Origin: Caryophanales bacterium UBA1427
GTDB lineage: Bacteria; Bacillota_I; Bacilli_A; ML615J-28; CAG-313
Direction: 5' to 3'
Assembly: GCA_002329485.1 (NCBI GenBank)
Contig: DCTZ01000001.1
Location: 11,647-20,686, forward strand
DNA: 9,040 nucleotides
Position 1 is the first letter of the stretch. Every line of letters begins with the position of its first letter. The notes beneath the pieces are model-generated. The model was given only the letters and a program-made list of their open reading frames with translations, was not told the DNA's origin and ran no database searches. Of the stretch, positions 1 through 5,796 are shown piece after piece. The position numbers were made by a program, and so were the translations under genes.

Positions 1-1
1 T

Positions 2-172
2 GATGAGGCTGATCCGAATAAGGAATACGGAATGTGTCTAAATTTCAGAATCAATCCTTTATATGACTGTTGCGAACTGCGCCAAGAACTTTTGAAAGCA
101 ATCATCAATAGAGCACAGGAAATAAAAAAAAGAATATCCCAAAAAGTGCATCAGAATTATCAAATTCATTGA
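2..172 (+). pseudogene. 5' part of a frameshifted tandem GNAT acetyltransferase (first domain, out of frame)
   Basis: The reading frame is open from the window edge to a TGA at 170-172 and encodes 56 residues. On its own it matches nothing I recognise. If one base at 169-170 (CATTGAT read as CAT GAT) is skipped, it runs straight into the next frame. The joined protein then reads as the second half of a GNAT domain: a strand and turn (FRINPLY), a helix (ELRQELLKAII), a strand ending in IHDSN, and the closing MDFYLTHGF segment with an F-Y-x-x-x-G-F pattern typical of GNAT C-termini. I therefore infer that this piece and the following 192-713 frame were one gene for a two-domain acetyltransferase. 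The break may be a real mutation or a one-base sequence error. The true 5' end lies outside the window. Confidence 0.55.
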
Positions 173-191
173 TTCGAATCAAAACGAGGAA

Positions 192-713
192 ATGGATTTT
201 TATTTGACACACGGTTTTGCTTTATACAAAACAGTGTTGATCATGAAATTTGACTTATCCCAGGAAATCAAAGATTTTCCGGTTGCTCCAAATGTGGTTA
301 TTAAGCAATCAGATCTTGAAAACGAAGAAGAAATTAAGAAGTATTTTATTGCCAGCAAATTAAGTCAAAATGGAAACTGTCTCAATCTCGCATCAGTCAG
401 ATGGACGAAACATTTTCCGGGTTGGGCTTTGTTTAACGCCTATTCAGCCGATGAATTAATTGGCAGCGTAATGACTTATTCGGTAACCGAAGAGCGAAGT
501 GCTACCGAAAATATTTTTGTGGTGCCGAGTTGGAGACGCAAGGGTATTGCCAAAGCATGCATTATTACAGCCTTAAAACATCTTAAAGCTCAAGGCCAAA
601 AAGAGGCATCCCTGACAGTCCGTCAAGACAACAAAGGAGCCATTAACCTATATTTGTCACTCGGTTATCGAATGCTTGATACGATGTATGAATTTTCCAT
701 TGAGGTAGAATGA
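192..713 (+). CDS. GNAT family N-acetyltransferase, C-terminal domain (probably the 3' part of a frameshifted tandem GNAT)
   Basis: GNAT enzymes move an acetyl group from acetyl-CoA to an amine; the substrate here cannot be told. The acetyl-CoA motif is clear at residues 110-120, VVPSWRRKGIA, giving R-x-x-G-x-A, and is followed by a helix and the closing N-x-x-A-x-x-L-Y-x-x-x-G-Y segment (residues about 144-157). Residues 1-28 are not a normal protein start. They look like the end of a preceding GNAT domain (F-Y-x-x-x-G-F, then IMKFDL and a linker). The ATG at 192 has GAGGAA pressed directly against it and no well-spaced ribosome site, and the in-frame ATG at 244 has none either. The start is therefore probably an artefact of the frameshift near 170. 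Family membership is confident; intactness is not. The stop overlaps an ATG (ATGA at 710-713). Confidence 0.8.
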   Translation: MDFYLTHGFALYKTVLIMKFDLSQEIKDFPVAPNVVIKQSDLENEEEIKKYFIASKLSQNGNCLNLASVRWTKHFPGWALFNAYSADELIGSVMTYSVTEERSATENIFVVPSWRRKGIAKACIITALKHLKAQGQKEASLTVRQDNKGAINLYLSLGYRMLDTMYEFSIEVE

Positions 714-796
714 AAAAAATAAAGGCTTTACTGATACCTTATGAAGATTTGCAAGGGCTTTGGGACAATAACCAGTAAATTTTAAAAAAACGCCAG

Positions 797-802
797 AAGG
801 AG
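797..802 (+). promoter_or_regulatory. Ribosome binding site deciding the SDR start
   Basis: AAGGAG lies 10 bases before the GTG at 813 and 19 before the ATG at 822. Spacing favours the GTG, while the usual start of this protein family (M-x-F-K-N-K) favours the ATG. The two choices differ by three residues. Confidence 0.55.
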
Positions 803-812
803 AAGCAAAGAA

Positions 813-1535
813 GTGCGCAGAATGACCTTTAAAAATAAAGTAGCCGTGATAACGGGCGGAAGCCAGGGAATCGGCAAAGCAATAGCGGAACAATTTACTG
901 CTTTGGGAGCAAAGGTAGCTATAATCGATATCCAAGACAACCCTTATTTTGTCGGTGATATTGCCGACAAGACCGTTTTGGAAAAGTTTGCGGAAAAAGT
1001 AATTAAGGATTTCGGAAAAGTTGATTTTCTGATTAACAACGCACCTCCCGCCATGCACGGGATAAACGATTGCACCTATGAGCAATTTGAAAGGGCCTTG
1101 GCGGTCGGCGTAACAGCTCCCTTTTATTTGGCAAAATTGTTTAACGGATATTTTGCGGAAGGAGCATCGATAATCAATATCTCTTCTTCCCGGGATCGCC
1201 AAAGCCAACCGAATACCGAAAGTTATACAGCAGCAAAAGGCGGCATTTCCGCTTTAACCCATGCCTTGGCGATAACCCTGGCCGGACGTGTCAGAGTCAA
1301 CTCGATTTCGCCGGGATGGATCAATACGACGGAAACAGAAATTTCTGGTGTTGACGCAACCCAACAGCCAGCCGGTCGGGTCGGAAAACCGTCCGACATC
1401 GCTGAAATGGTAATGTTTCTTTGCTCGGACAAGGCCGGTTTTATCACCGGCGAAAACATCTGTATCGACGGGGGAATGACAAAACAAATGATTTATCATG
1501 GCGACTTTGGATGGTCATATAACGAAAAGAAGTAA
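813..1535 (+). CDS. Short-chain dehydrogenase/reductase (SDR family oxidoreductase)
   Basis: Classical-SDR-sized protein (240 residues), expected to be a cytosolic NAD(P)-dependent oxidoreductase of unknown substrate. The Rossmann nucleotide motif TGGSQGIG is at residues 14-21. An acidic residue ends the second strand (D39), which usually means NAD(H) preference. NNAP at 75-78 stands where NNAG is usual. The catalytic Ser is at about 125, and Y138-x3-K142 (YTAAK) is present. PGW and a C-terminal FLCSD...GFITGENICIDGG segment complete the fold. The Asn of the SDR catalytic tetrad, expected in a V-N-L-T-A-P context, reads Gly (AVGVTAP, G99). I believe this occurs across a particular SDR subfamily but cannot confirm it here. 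It follows the GNAT gene in the same direction with no terminator between, so co-transcription is likely. It ends 28 bases before a terminator. ATG at 822 is an alternative start. Confidence 0.9.
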   Translation: MRRMTFKNKVAVITGGSQGIGKAIAEQFTALGAKVAIIDIQDNPYFVGDIADKTVLEKFAEKVIKDFGKVDFLINNAPPAMHGINDCTYEQFERALAVGVTAPFYLAKLFNGYFAEGASIINISSSRDRQSQPNTESYTAAKGGISALTHALAITLAGRVRVNSISPGWINTTETEISGVDATQQPAGRVGKPSDIAEMVMFLCSDKAGFITGENICIDGGMTKQMIYHGDFGWSYNEKK

Positions 1536-1562
1536 AAAGAAACTATTAGGCAAAATCAAAAA

Positions 1563-1600
1563 AGCCATTTTTGAACAGTATTTCAAAAATGGCTCTTTTT
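1563..1600 (+). terminator. Bidirectional intrinsic terminator between convergent SDR and aldo-keto reductase genes
   Basis: A perfect 13-base stem (1563-1575 with 1582-1594) encloses a 6-base loop (CAGTAT). It is followed by a T-rich run on the plus strand and preceded by an A-rich run that serves the minus strand. It lies between the stop codons of two convergent genes, so it can end both transcripts. Confidence 0.9.
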
Positions 1601-2433
1601 TATTTATCGGTGTCTTTTAAACTGTCCAAATATTCCATGTCCGAAGCGCTGATTTCAAAATCAATCTCGGTGTTTGCGGCTATAAATTCCGCATGAGTCG
1701 ATTTCGGAAGCGGCAAGACATTTTTTTGAATGAGATATCGGATGCAGATTTGCGGCAAAGTTTTCTGATATTTATTAGCAATCCTTTGAATTTCGGGATT
1801 ATTTAGGATCCGACCGGTAGCAAGCGGCGAATAACCTTCGACCAGGATTCTGTTTGCTTGGCAATAGTTGGTTAATTCATTTTGGGTATAACCGATGAAA
1901 AATCTGATTTGATTTGCCATCGGTTTAAAGCCGGTCTGTTTAATCAGGTTTTCAATATCGCTGATGCCAAAGTTTGAAACGCCGATGGCTTTTACTTTAC
2001 CTTCCCGATAGGTTTCAATCATCGCTTTCCAGACTTCCGCATTTTCTGAATCGTAATTTTTTGGACTGCCCGGATACATTTCGCTCCATGGCTTGGGGGC
2101 ATGGATAAGCAATAAGTCAATATATTCGCAGTTTAACAACTCGAGCGAACGATTGATTATTTCCTTGGCTTTTTGGTAGGATTTGATTTCGGCAGGAACT
2201 TTGGTTGTGATAAAGATTTCCTTCCGGTCGATTCCGGAATCTCTGACTGCCTTTCCGACGCTTTCTTCATTACCGTAAGCACTGGCTGTATCGATATGCC
2301 GGTATCCGGATTTTAAAGCGGAGGTAACGCTGTCATAACATACTGGACCGTTAGATATTTGCCAGGTACCGAATCCCAGTTTGGGAATTTTGACTCCGTT
2401 ATAGAGAGTAAATGTTTCATTCATAGTTTTCAT
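1600..2433 (-). CDS. Aldo-keto reductase
   Basis: A 277-residue TIM-barrel NADPH-dependent oxidoreductase of the bacterial 2,5-diketo-gluconate-reductase-like type; the physiological carbonyl substrate is unknown. The catalytic tetrad is complete: D48 in HIDTASAYGNE, Y53, K78 in TTKV and H111 in LLLIHAP. The cofactor-binding C-terminal signature appears as LPLPKSTHAEFIAAN near residues 240-255. The start at 2433 is supported by AAGGAGG (plus-strand 2441-2447) seven bases upstream and a strong promoter at 2468-2496. Another Met three codons in is less likely. Transcription is monocistronic and ends at the shared terminator at 1563-1600. The usual NQVExHP motif is altered to NQIRFFIGY, which may affect substrate choice. 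Confidence 0.93.
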   Translation of the reverse strand: MKTMNETFTLYNGVKIPKLGFGTWQISNGPVCYDSVTSALKSGYRHIDTASAYGNEESVGKAVRDSGIDRKEIFITTKVPAEIKSYQKAKEIINRSLELLNCEYIDLLLIHAPKPWSEMYPGSPKNYDSENAEVWKAMIETYREGKVKAIGVSNFGISDIENLIKQTGFKPMANQIRFFIGYTQNELTNYCQANRILVEGYSPLATGRILNNPEIQRIANKYQKTLPQICIRYLIQKNVLPLPKSTHAEFIAANTEIDFEISASDMEYLDSLKDTDK

Positions 2434-2467
2434 TGGACTTCCTCCTTAAGGAATTGATTTCACAGGT

Positions 2468-2496
2468 ATTATAACAGGGGATAAAAAATTATGCAA
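2468..2496 (-). promoter_or_regulatory. Sigma-A-type promoter of the aldo-keto reductase gene
   Basis: Read on the minus strand: TTGCAT (2491-2496), a 17-base spacer, then TATAAT (2468-2473) with a TGT extension just before it. A perfect -10 box and ideal spacing place the start of transcription near 2461, about 27 bases before the ATG. Confidence 0.85.
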
Positions 2497-2693
2497 ATTT
2501 GAAACAACTTTTATTTTCGAAAAGACTTGTTAAGAAAAAAATCAGGGTTTTGAAAGTTGGCATTTTTGGTCGATATTTCTTAAAAAGTAAGGTTTTTTTA
2601 TATAAAAACGACAAAAAAGCGGAAAAAACGTAAAGCAACAAGAAAGCAAGAAATTCCGATTTGGGAACTTTGGCCGATACTTTTATGAAAAAA
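2497..2693. other. Gene-free A-rich intergenic segment between divergent promoters
   Basis: I find no credible gene here; a 68-codon minus-strand frame at 2598-2804 lacks a ribosome site and protein-like composition. The decamer ACAA(A/G)AAAGC occurs at 2611-2620 and 2638-2647 and again at 2697-2706, where it overlaps the -35 box of the next promoter. A hairpin-capable sequence (AACAA...TTGTT around CTTTT...AAAAG) lies near 2503-2532 without a T run. Confidence 0.4.
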
Positions 2694-2722
2694 CCGACAA
2701 GAAAGCCAAAATGTGGTACAAT
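2694..2722 (+). promoter_or_regulatory. Extended -10 promoter of the PTPS-like gene
   Basis: CCGACA (2694-2699), a 17-base spacer, then TACAAT (2717-2722) preceded by TG at 2714-2715 (TGGTACAAT). The -35 box is imperfect, but the TGn extension compensates. It would give an mRNA leader of about 200 bases before the ATG at 2935. Confidence 0.7.
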
Positions 2723-2819
2723 GGAAGTGTCCGATTGGAAGAATTGATTTTCTCAAAAGCGTTTTGGTAACGTTATTTATTATGCTAAAAACTAAGAAGT
2801 ACAAATTGGTAAATTACGC

Positions 2820-2903
2820 CTTGTTTTGATTGAATTAAGACTTAGACAAGCGGGATTGGTTTACTAAAAAAAGCAACAATCATTATTTGCATAAGTCTTT
2901 TTT
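2820..2903 (+). promoter_or_regulatory. Candidate attenuator in the leader of the PTPS-like gene
   Basis: AAGACTTA (2837-2844) is an exact complement of TAAGTCTT (2892-2899), and the latter runs into six T's (2898-2903). Nested inside is a second hairpin, 2854-2861 with 2875-2881 (GATTG/CAATC plus two pairs and a bulged G). Together they form a terminator-like structure about 20 bases before the ribosome site. An alternative hairpin, 2820-2826 with 2844-2850 (CTTGTTT/AGACAAG), competes for base 2844, or could instead form a pseudoknot with TAAGTCTT. No known riboswitch class was recognised. This was folded by eye only. Confidence 0.35.
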
Positions 2904-2934
2904 GTTCCAAGGACAAAAAGAAAAGGAGGAAAAA

Positions 2935-3495
2935 ATGAGAAGTTTCACAACATTAGATTTACAATATGCGCATAGATTTTATGGCTTCCGGGGCGAAGCG
3001 CAATATCTACACGGACATACCGGAATTTTAACAATTGAAGTTGAAGACAGGGTAAACATGGGAGTAAACATGGTTTTTCCGTGCAACGAAATCAAAAAGA
3101 TTGCTTGGGAAGTTTTACAGAATTTCGACCATGCGTTGATTTTGCGGGAAGACGATCCGTTGTTGCCGGTCATTCTCGGCGTATATGAAGCCCAAGGGAT
3201 CAGAAACGGACATCCGTCCAATAAGCAAAAAGGGCCTGCTTTCAAGACCGAACTCGCTACGGCTTATCCGGAATGCCGTTTAGTCGTAACCAAAGAAACC
3301 ATGACCGTTGAAGGAATGATTAAAATTGTTTACGATTTACTGAAAGACAAACTGAACATCGTCAAACTTACTTTTACAAGCGGGGTCAACGGCGCTTCCC
3401 AAGAATACGAACCCCAAAAGGTCATCGACTGTTGTCCGTTATGCGGAGTCGCACTGAACGAAAACGGCGTTTGTCCAAAATGCGGTTACAAGTAA
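2935..3495 (+). CDS. 6-pyruvoyl-tetrahydropterin synthase / QueD-like protein with C-terminal zinc ribbon
   Basis: A 186-residue protein of the PTPS/QueD (tunnelling-fold) family, whose members act on dihydroneopterin compounds in queuosine, biopterin or folate pathways. The three metal-binding histidines are visible: H13 (YAHRF), H26 and H28 (LHGHTG). A D-H pair at 65-66 fits the conserved DHxxL element. Residues known to matter in the family look changed. There is no Cys in the four to six positions before HGH (E21-A-Q-Y-L), and the pterin-anchoring Glu of the V-x-E-T segment appears as T148. The tail, C167-P-L-C170 ... C180-P-K-C183, is a zinc-ribbon-like addition absent from ordinary QueD. 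The start at 2935 is chosen because AAGGAGGA sits at 2923-2930; upstream in-frame codons precede this site. No other queuosine or folate genes are near, so I give no gene symbol. The exact reaction is open. Confidence 0.8.
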   Translation: MRSFTTLDLQYAHRFYGFRGEAQYLHGHTGILTIEVEDRVNMGVNMVFPCNEIKKIAWEVLQNFDHALILREDDPLLPVILGVYEAQGIRNGHPSNKQKGPAFKTELATAYPECRLVVTKETMTVEGMIKIVYDLLKDKLNIVKLTFTSGVNGASQEYEPQKVIDCCPLCGVALNENGVCPKCGYK

Positions 3496-3539
3496 TAGCC
3501 TAAAAAAACGATTTGCTTAATTGATAAAATCACAAGTCA

Positions 3540-3574
3540 AAAAAATGCTTTGAAATGCCGTCAAGGCATTTTTT
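3540..3574 (+). terminator. Intrinsic terminator after the PTPS-like gene
   Basis: AAAAAATGCTTTG (3540-3552) pairs with CAAGGCATTTTTT (3562-3574) through one U-G wobble, leaving a 9-base loop. A shorter AAATGCC/GGCATTT fold is also possible. The 3' arm itself ends in six T's. Confidence 0.8.
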
Positions 3575-3605
3575 AATTATTTAAGGGCAAGATGTCCCTA
3601 TTTAA

Positions 3606-3634
3606 TAGACGAAACGAAAAAAATGTGTTATGAT
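3606..3634 (+). promoter_or_regulatory. Promoter of the flavodoxin gene
   Basis: TAGACG (3606-3611), a 17-base spacer and TATGAT (3629-3634) with a TGT extension (3626-3628). The predicted transcript starts near 3641, which excludes an in-frame ATG at 3630 as the start codon. Confidence 0.6.
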
Positions 3635-3674
3635 TTATTTACCCCAAAAAGTGATACCGGAGGTAAAGCAAAAT

Positions 3675-4115
3675 ATGAAAACGGCGATTGTCTATGTATC
3701 GATGCATCATGGAAATACCAAAAAGGTGGTTGAAGCGGTTTCCGCCAAATTCGATGTTACGCTAATCGACGGCATCAAGGAAAAGGACTTTGATTTATCT
3801 GAATTCGATCGGATTGGGTTTGCCTCGGGTATTGCCTTTGGCAAATTTTACCCTCAGATGCTTAAAATCATGAAGGAAAAATTACCCGAAAGTAAAGCGG
3901 TGTTTTTCCTTTACACCTGCGGAGTGAAAGCAAAAAAGTACAGTAAAGCTGCCCGTCAGATTGCCATGATGAAAAAAGCCGAGATTCTGGGAGAATTCGG
4001 CTGCAAAGGCTACGATACTTATGGAATTTTTAGATTTTTGGGAGGAATCTCCAAAGGCCATCCGAATGAAACCGATTTGCGGAAAGCGATTGAATTCTAT
4101 GAAAGTCTGAATTAG
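3675..4115 (+). CDS. Flavodoxin family protein
   Basis: A 146-residue FMN-binding electron carrier or flavodoxin-like reductase, cytosolic. The N-terminal strand TAIVYVS leads into the phosphate-binding loop S9-M-H-H-G-N-T15, matching the flavodoxin (S/T)-x-x-x-G-N-T pattern. A later LYTCGVKAKKY segment is where these proteins contact the isoalloxazine ring, and the C-terminal CKGYDTYG...GISKGHPNETDL region is typical of small Firmicute flavodoxin-like proteins. The start is placed at 3675 because GGAGG (3659-3663) lies 11 bases upstream and the protein begins at the first beta strand. It is transcribed alone from 3606-3634. No clear terminator follows its TAG, so some readthrough into the next gene is possible. 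The redox partner is unknown. Confidence 0.85.
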   Translation: MKTAIVYVSMHHGNTKKVVEAVSAKFDVTLIDGIKEKDFDLSEFDRIGFASGIAFGKFYPQMLKIMKEKLPESKAVFFLYTCGVKAKKYSKAARQIAMMKKAEILGEFGCKGYDTYGIFRFLGGISKGHPNETDLRKAIEFYESLN

Positions 4116-4223
4116 TTTTTTGGTGGCATTACTTTTTATTTTTATTTGTTCAGTTAAAACTTTCCCCAAAAACGATATAAATACTATTACTTTATGCAAA
4201 AGACTTCATTTGTTTTCCATAAA

Positions 4224-4232
4224 TGGTATAAT
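4224..4232 (+). promoter_or_regulatory. Extended -10 promoter of the GGDEF gene
   Basis: TGGTATAAT is a perfect -10 box (4227-4232) with TGn extension. Only a weak -35 (CTTCAT or TTCATT) lies 16-17 bases upstream. Transcription would begin near 4239, about 30 bases before the TTG start. Confidence 0.75.
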
Positions 4233-4255
4233 TAACAATACAAATACGATTAATC

Positions 4256-4261
4256 GAGGTG
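4256..4261 (+). promoter_or_regulatory. Ribosome binding site that fixes a TTG start
   Basis: GAGGTG lies six bases before TTG at 4268. The alternative GTG at 4259 overlaps this site and so cannot use it. The first ATG, at 4301, has no ribosome site in front of it. Confidence 0.65.
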
Positions 4262-4267
4262 AAAACG

Positions 4268-5338
4268 TTGAATTCTCCTAATTTTCTTAAATTGGTTTTC
4301 ATGAATACGAAAGAGTTGTTGAAAAACAACAAAGAAGAAGTGCATAAATTTAACCAACAAATTGTTCCCAAGGTCTTTATCATCACTGTCTTGACCCTTT
4401 TTATTCCGATTATTTTCGCAATATTCCGCGAAAGTATGAGGCAAAATGTCCCGGCTTATGTACTGACAATGGTCACCCTTTTGGGACTGCTGGGGTTATC
4501 AAAAATCCCCAAGTTAAAACCATATCCCCTTGTCTTTGTTTATATTTTTGGACTCGTCGTCTTTGCTCTCTTTTTATATTTGAGCATTGTAAAATTCCCA
4601 ACACGGCCGGCCGGCAGTATTTTAACTTTTTTTGTAGTTGTACCGCTGCTATTCATCGATCATTCTTTCAGAATCAATCTTTATGCTTTCGGAATGTTTG
4701 TTGTACATATGATTTTATCCTTTGTATTTAAAGGCGTTTCCTTGGGTTCGGTTGACCTGATTAACACTTTCACCAGTGTCATCTTGGGCATGTTGATCGG
4801 ACGCTTGTTTTTAATCACAAGATTGAAACAATTTGAAACCGAAAAACAGCTTAAGATTGAAAGGGAAACGGATTTTCTTACGCAGTTATACAACCGTCGC
4901 AAACTTTACATGGATTTGAATCGTTTGGATCAAACCGGTTATCAGGAAGTCGGTACGTTAATTATCGACTTGGACCATTTCAAAGAATTTAACGATCTCT
5001 ACGGACACCTTACCGGAGATCGCTGTTTGCAGGAATTTGGAAAGCTTTTGCAAAGTGTCAGTAAGGCCAATTCGGTAAAATTTTACCGTCTGGGCGGGGA
5101 AGAATTTGTCGGGATAACGTTAAATATGTCAAAAGAAGAAATCATGCAATTGGCCGAAGAAATCAGAATGTCGGTAAAAGCCCTCAATATCGCCGAAAAA
5201 AACCTGACCCTAAGTATTGGAATCTCTATCATTCCGATTAAAAAGGATCAAAGTGTTGATTATTACTTGGAAGGCCCCGACAAAGCGTTATATAAGGCCA
5301 AAGAACTCGGTAGAGATAAAATCGAATTATGGGACTAA
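4268..5338 (+). CDS. Membrane-bound diguanylate cyclase (GGDEF domain)
   Basis: Makes the second messenger cyclic di-GMP from two GTP at the inner face of the membrane. Six hydrophobic helices lie between about residues 35 and 185, with no recognisable extracytoplasmic sensor domain. They are followed by a short charged linker (KQFETEKQLKIERE) and a complete GGDEF domain. That domain has DFLTQLYNRR at 202-211, the metal/substrate segment IIDLDHFKEFND at 232-243 followed by GH, and the active-site loop G-G-E-E-F at 276-280. The inhibitory I-site R-x-x-D before the loop is missing (A-N-S-V), so product feedback inhibition is not expected. The preferred start is TTG at 4268, set by GAGGTG; ATG 4301 would remove 11 residues. 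It has its own promoter and ends at a terminator. No EAL, HD-GYP or PilZ gene is in the window. Confidence 0.92.
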   Translation: MNSPNFLKLVFMNTKELLKNNKEEVHKFNQQIVPKVFIITVLTLFIPIIFAIFRESMRQNVPAYVLTMVTLLGLLGLSKIPKLKPYPLVFVYIFGLVVFALFLYLSIVKFPTRPAGSILTFFVVVPLLFIDHSFRINLYAFGMFVVHMILSFVFKGVSLGSVDLINTFTSVILGMLIGRLFLITRLKQFETEKQLKIERETDFLTQLYNRRKLYMDLNRLDQTGYQEVGTLIIDLDHFKEFNDLYGHLTGDRCLQEFGKLLQSVSKANSVKFYRLGGEEFVGITLNMSKEEIMQLAEEIRMSVKALNIAEKNLTLSIGISIIPIKKDQSVDYYLEGPDKALYKAKELGRDKIELWD

Positions 5339-5403
5339 AATCCCTAAAAAAAATAGAGTAAAAAGGACTCCTTAATTTATCGAATTATAAATTTAACCAA
5401 ACC

Positions 5404-5433
5404 CCCTTAACCCCATTCGGTTGAGGGTTTTTT
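5404..5433 (+). terminator. Intrinsic terminator after the diguanylate cyclase gene
   Basis: CCCTTAACC (5404-5412) pairs with GGTTGAGGG (5419-5427) using one wobble pair, with a 6-base loop and then six T's. Confidence 0.88.
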
Positions 5434-5760
5434 GTCATAAAGAAAATTTTCTATGGAAAAAACGCTTAAAATTTTTTTTGCGGAGAATAAATAAGCAAAA
5501 TGATACTAGATGTTTTTCGTTAAGTTTTAGTGGTTTGGAGTTGGCCCTGGGTTCTGTGTATTTGGAGGGGAATTGATAGCAAAGAAGTTGGACTGAGGCA
5601 ACGAAGAATAAATCTAAAAAAGATTCTTTTCTTTTTATTTTAATAAAGGAAAAGAATTAAACCCAATGAATCAGGCCGGATGATTCTGCTCTTTTTCTTT
5701 TCCGAGGGGGTAACAAACGATGGTGTTTTTTATCATTTCCACTTTTTTTGATAATTCTAT
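5434..5760 (+). other. Gene-free region with several hairpins, possible non-coding RNA
   Basis: No reading frame here looks like a gene. Visible structure: palindrome GAAAATTTTC (5442-5451); a long A/T hairpin, 5623-5639 with 5642-5657; a perfect 6-base stem GAATCA/TGATTC (5668-5673, 5681-5686) with loop GGCCGGA, followed by a T-rich stretch like a terminator; and TTATCA/TGATAA (5730-5735, 5749-5754) just before the next promoter. GGAAAAGAA (5648-5656) could pair instead with TTCTTTTCC (5695-5703), so two folds compete. The segment around 5520-5600 is relatively G-rich for the region. I found no convincing promoter for a separate RNA. Confidence 0.3.
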
Positions 5761-5790
5761 TTGAAATTTTTTACCTTAAGGTGCTATAAT
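5761..5790 (+). promoter_or_regulatory. Promoter of the CPBP protease / methyltransferase unit
   Basis: TTGAAA (5761-5766), an 18-base spacer, then TATAAT (5785-5790) with a TGC extension (5782-5784). This is a near-consensus promoter, with the transcript starting near 5797. Confidence 0.85.
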
Positions 5791-5796
5791 ATGGGC

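Noticed and set aside
657..1208. Minus-strand 183-codon frame opposite the GNAT end and SDR start
   Set aside because: It lies over a clear SDR with full motifs and has no family features or ribosome site; it is an antisense shadow.
2598..2804. Minus-strand 68-codon frame in the intergenic region
   Set aside because: Composition reflects A/T runs, no ribosome site, overlaps the plus-strand promoter at 2694-2722.
2723..2934. preQ1 riboswitch before a QueD-like gene
   Set aside because: I looked for the preQ1-I hairpin with its A-rich CUA-containing tail and found no convincing match; only an unclassified alternative fold is reported.
5510..5620. Decayed protein gene in the G-rich part before the CPBP gene
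   Set aside because: All three plus-strand frames give only short stretches with several stops and no recognisable family pattern; the one longer minus-strand frame has no start codon.
5500..5730. Cyclic di-GMP (GEMM) or TPP-type riboswitch
   Set aside because: Phrases such as GAGGCAACG and GAGGGGGTAAC look suggestive, but the conserved cores and helices of these classes are not there.
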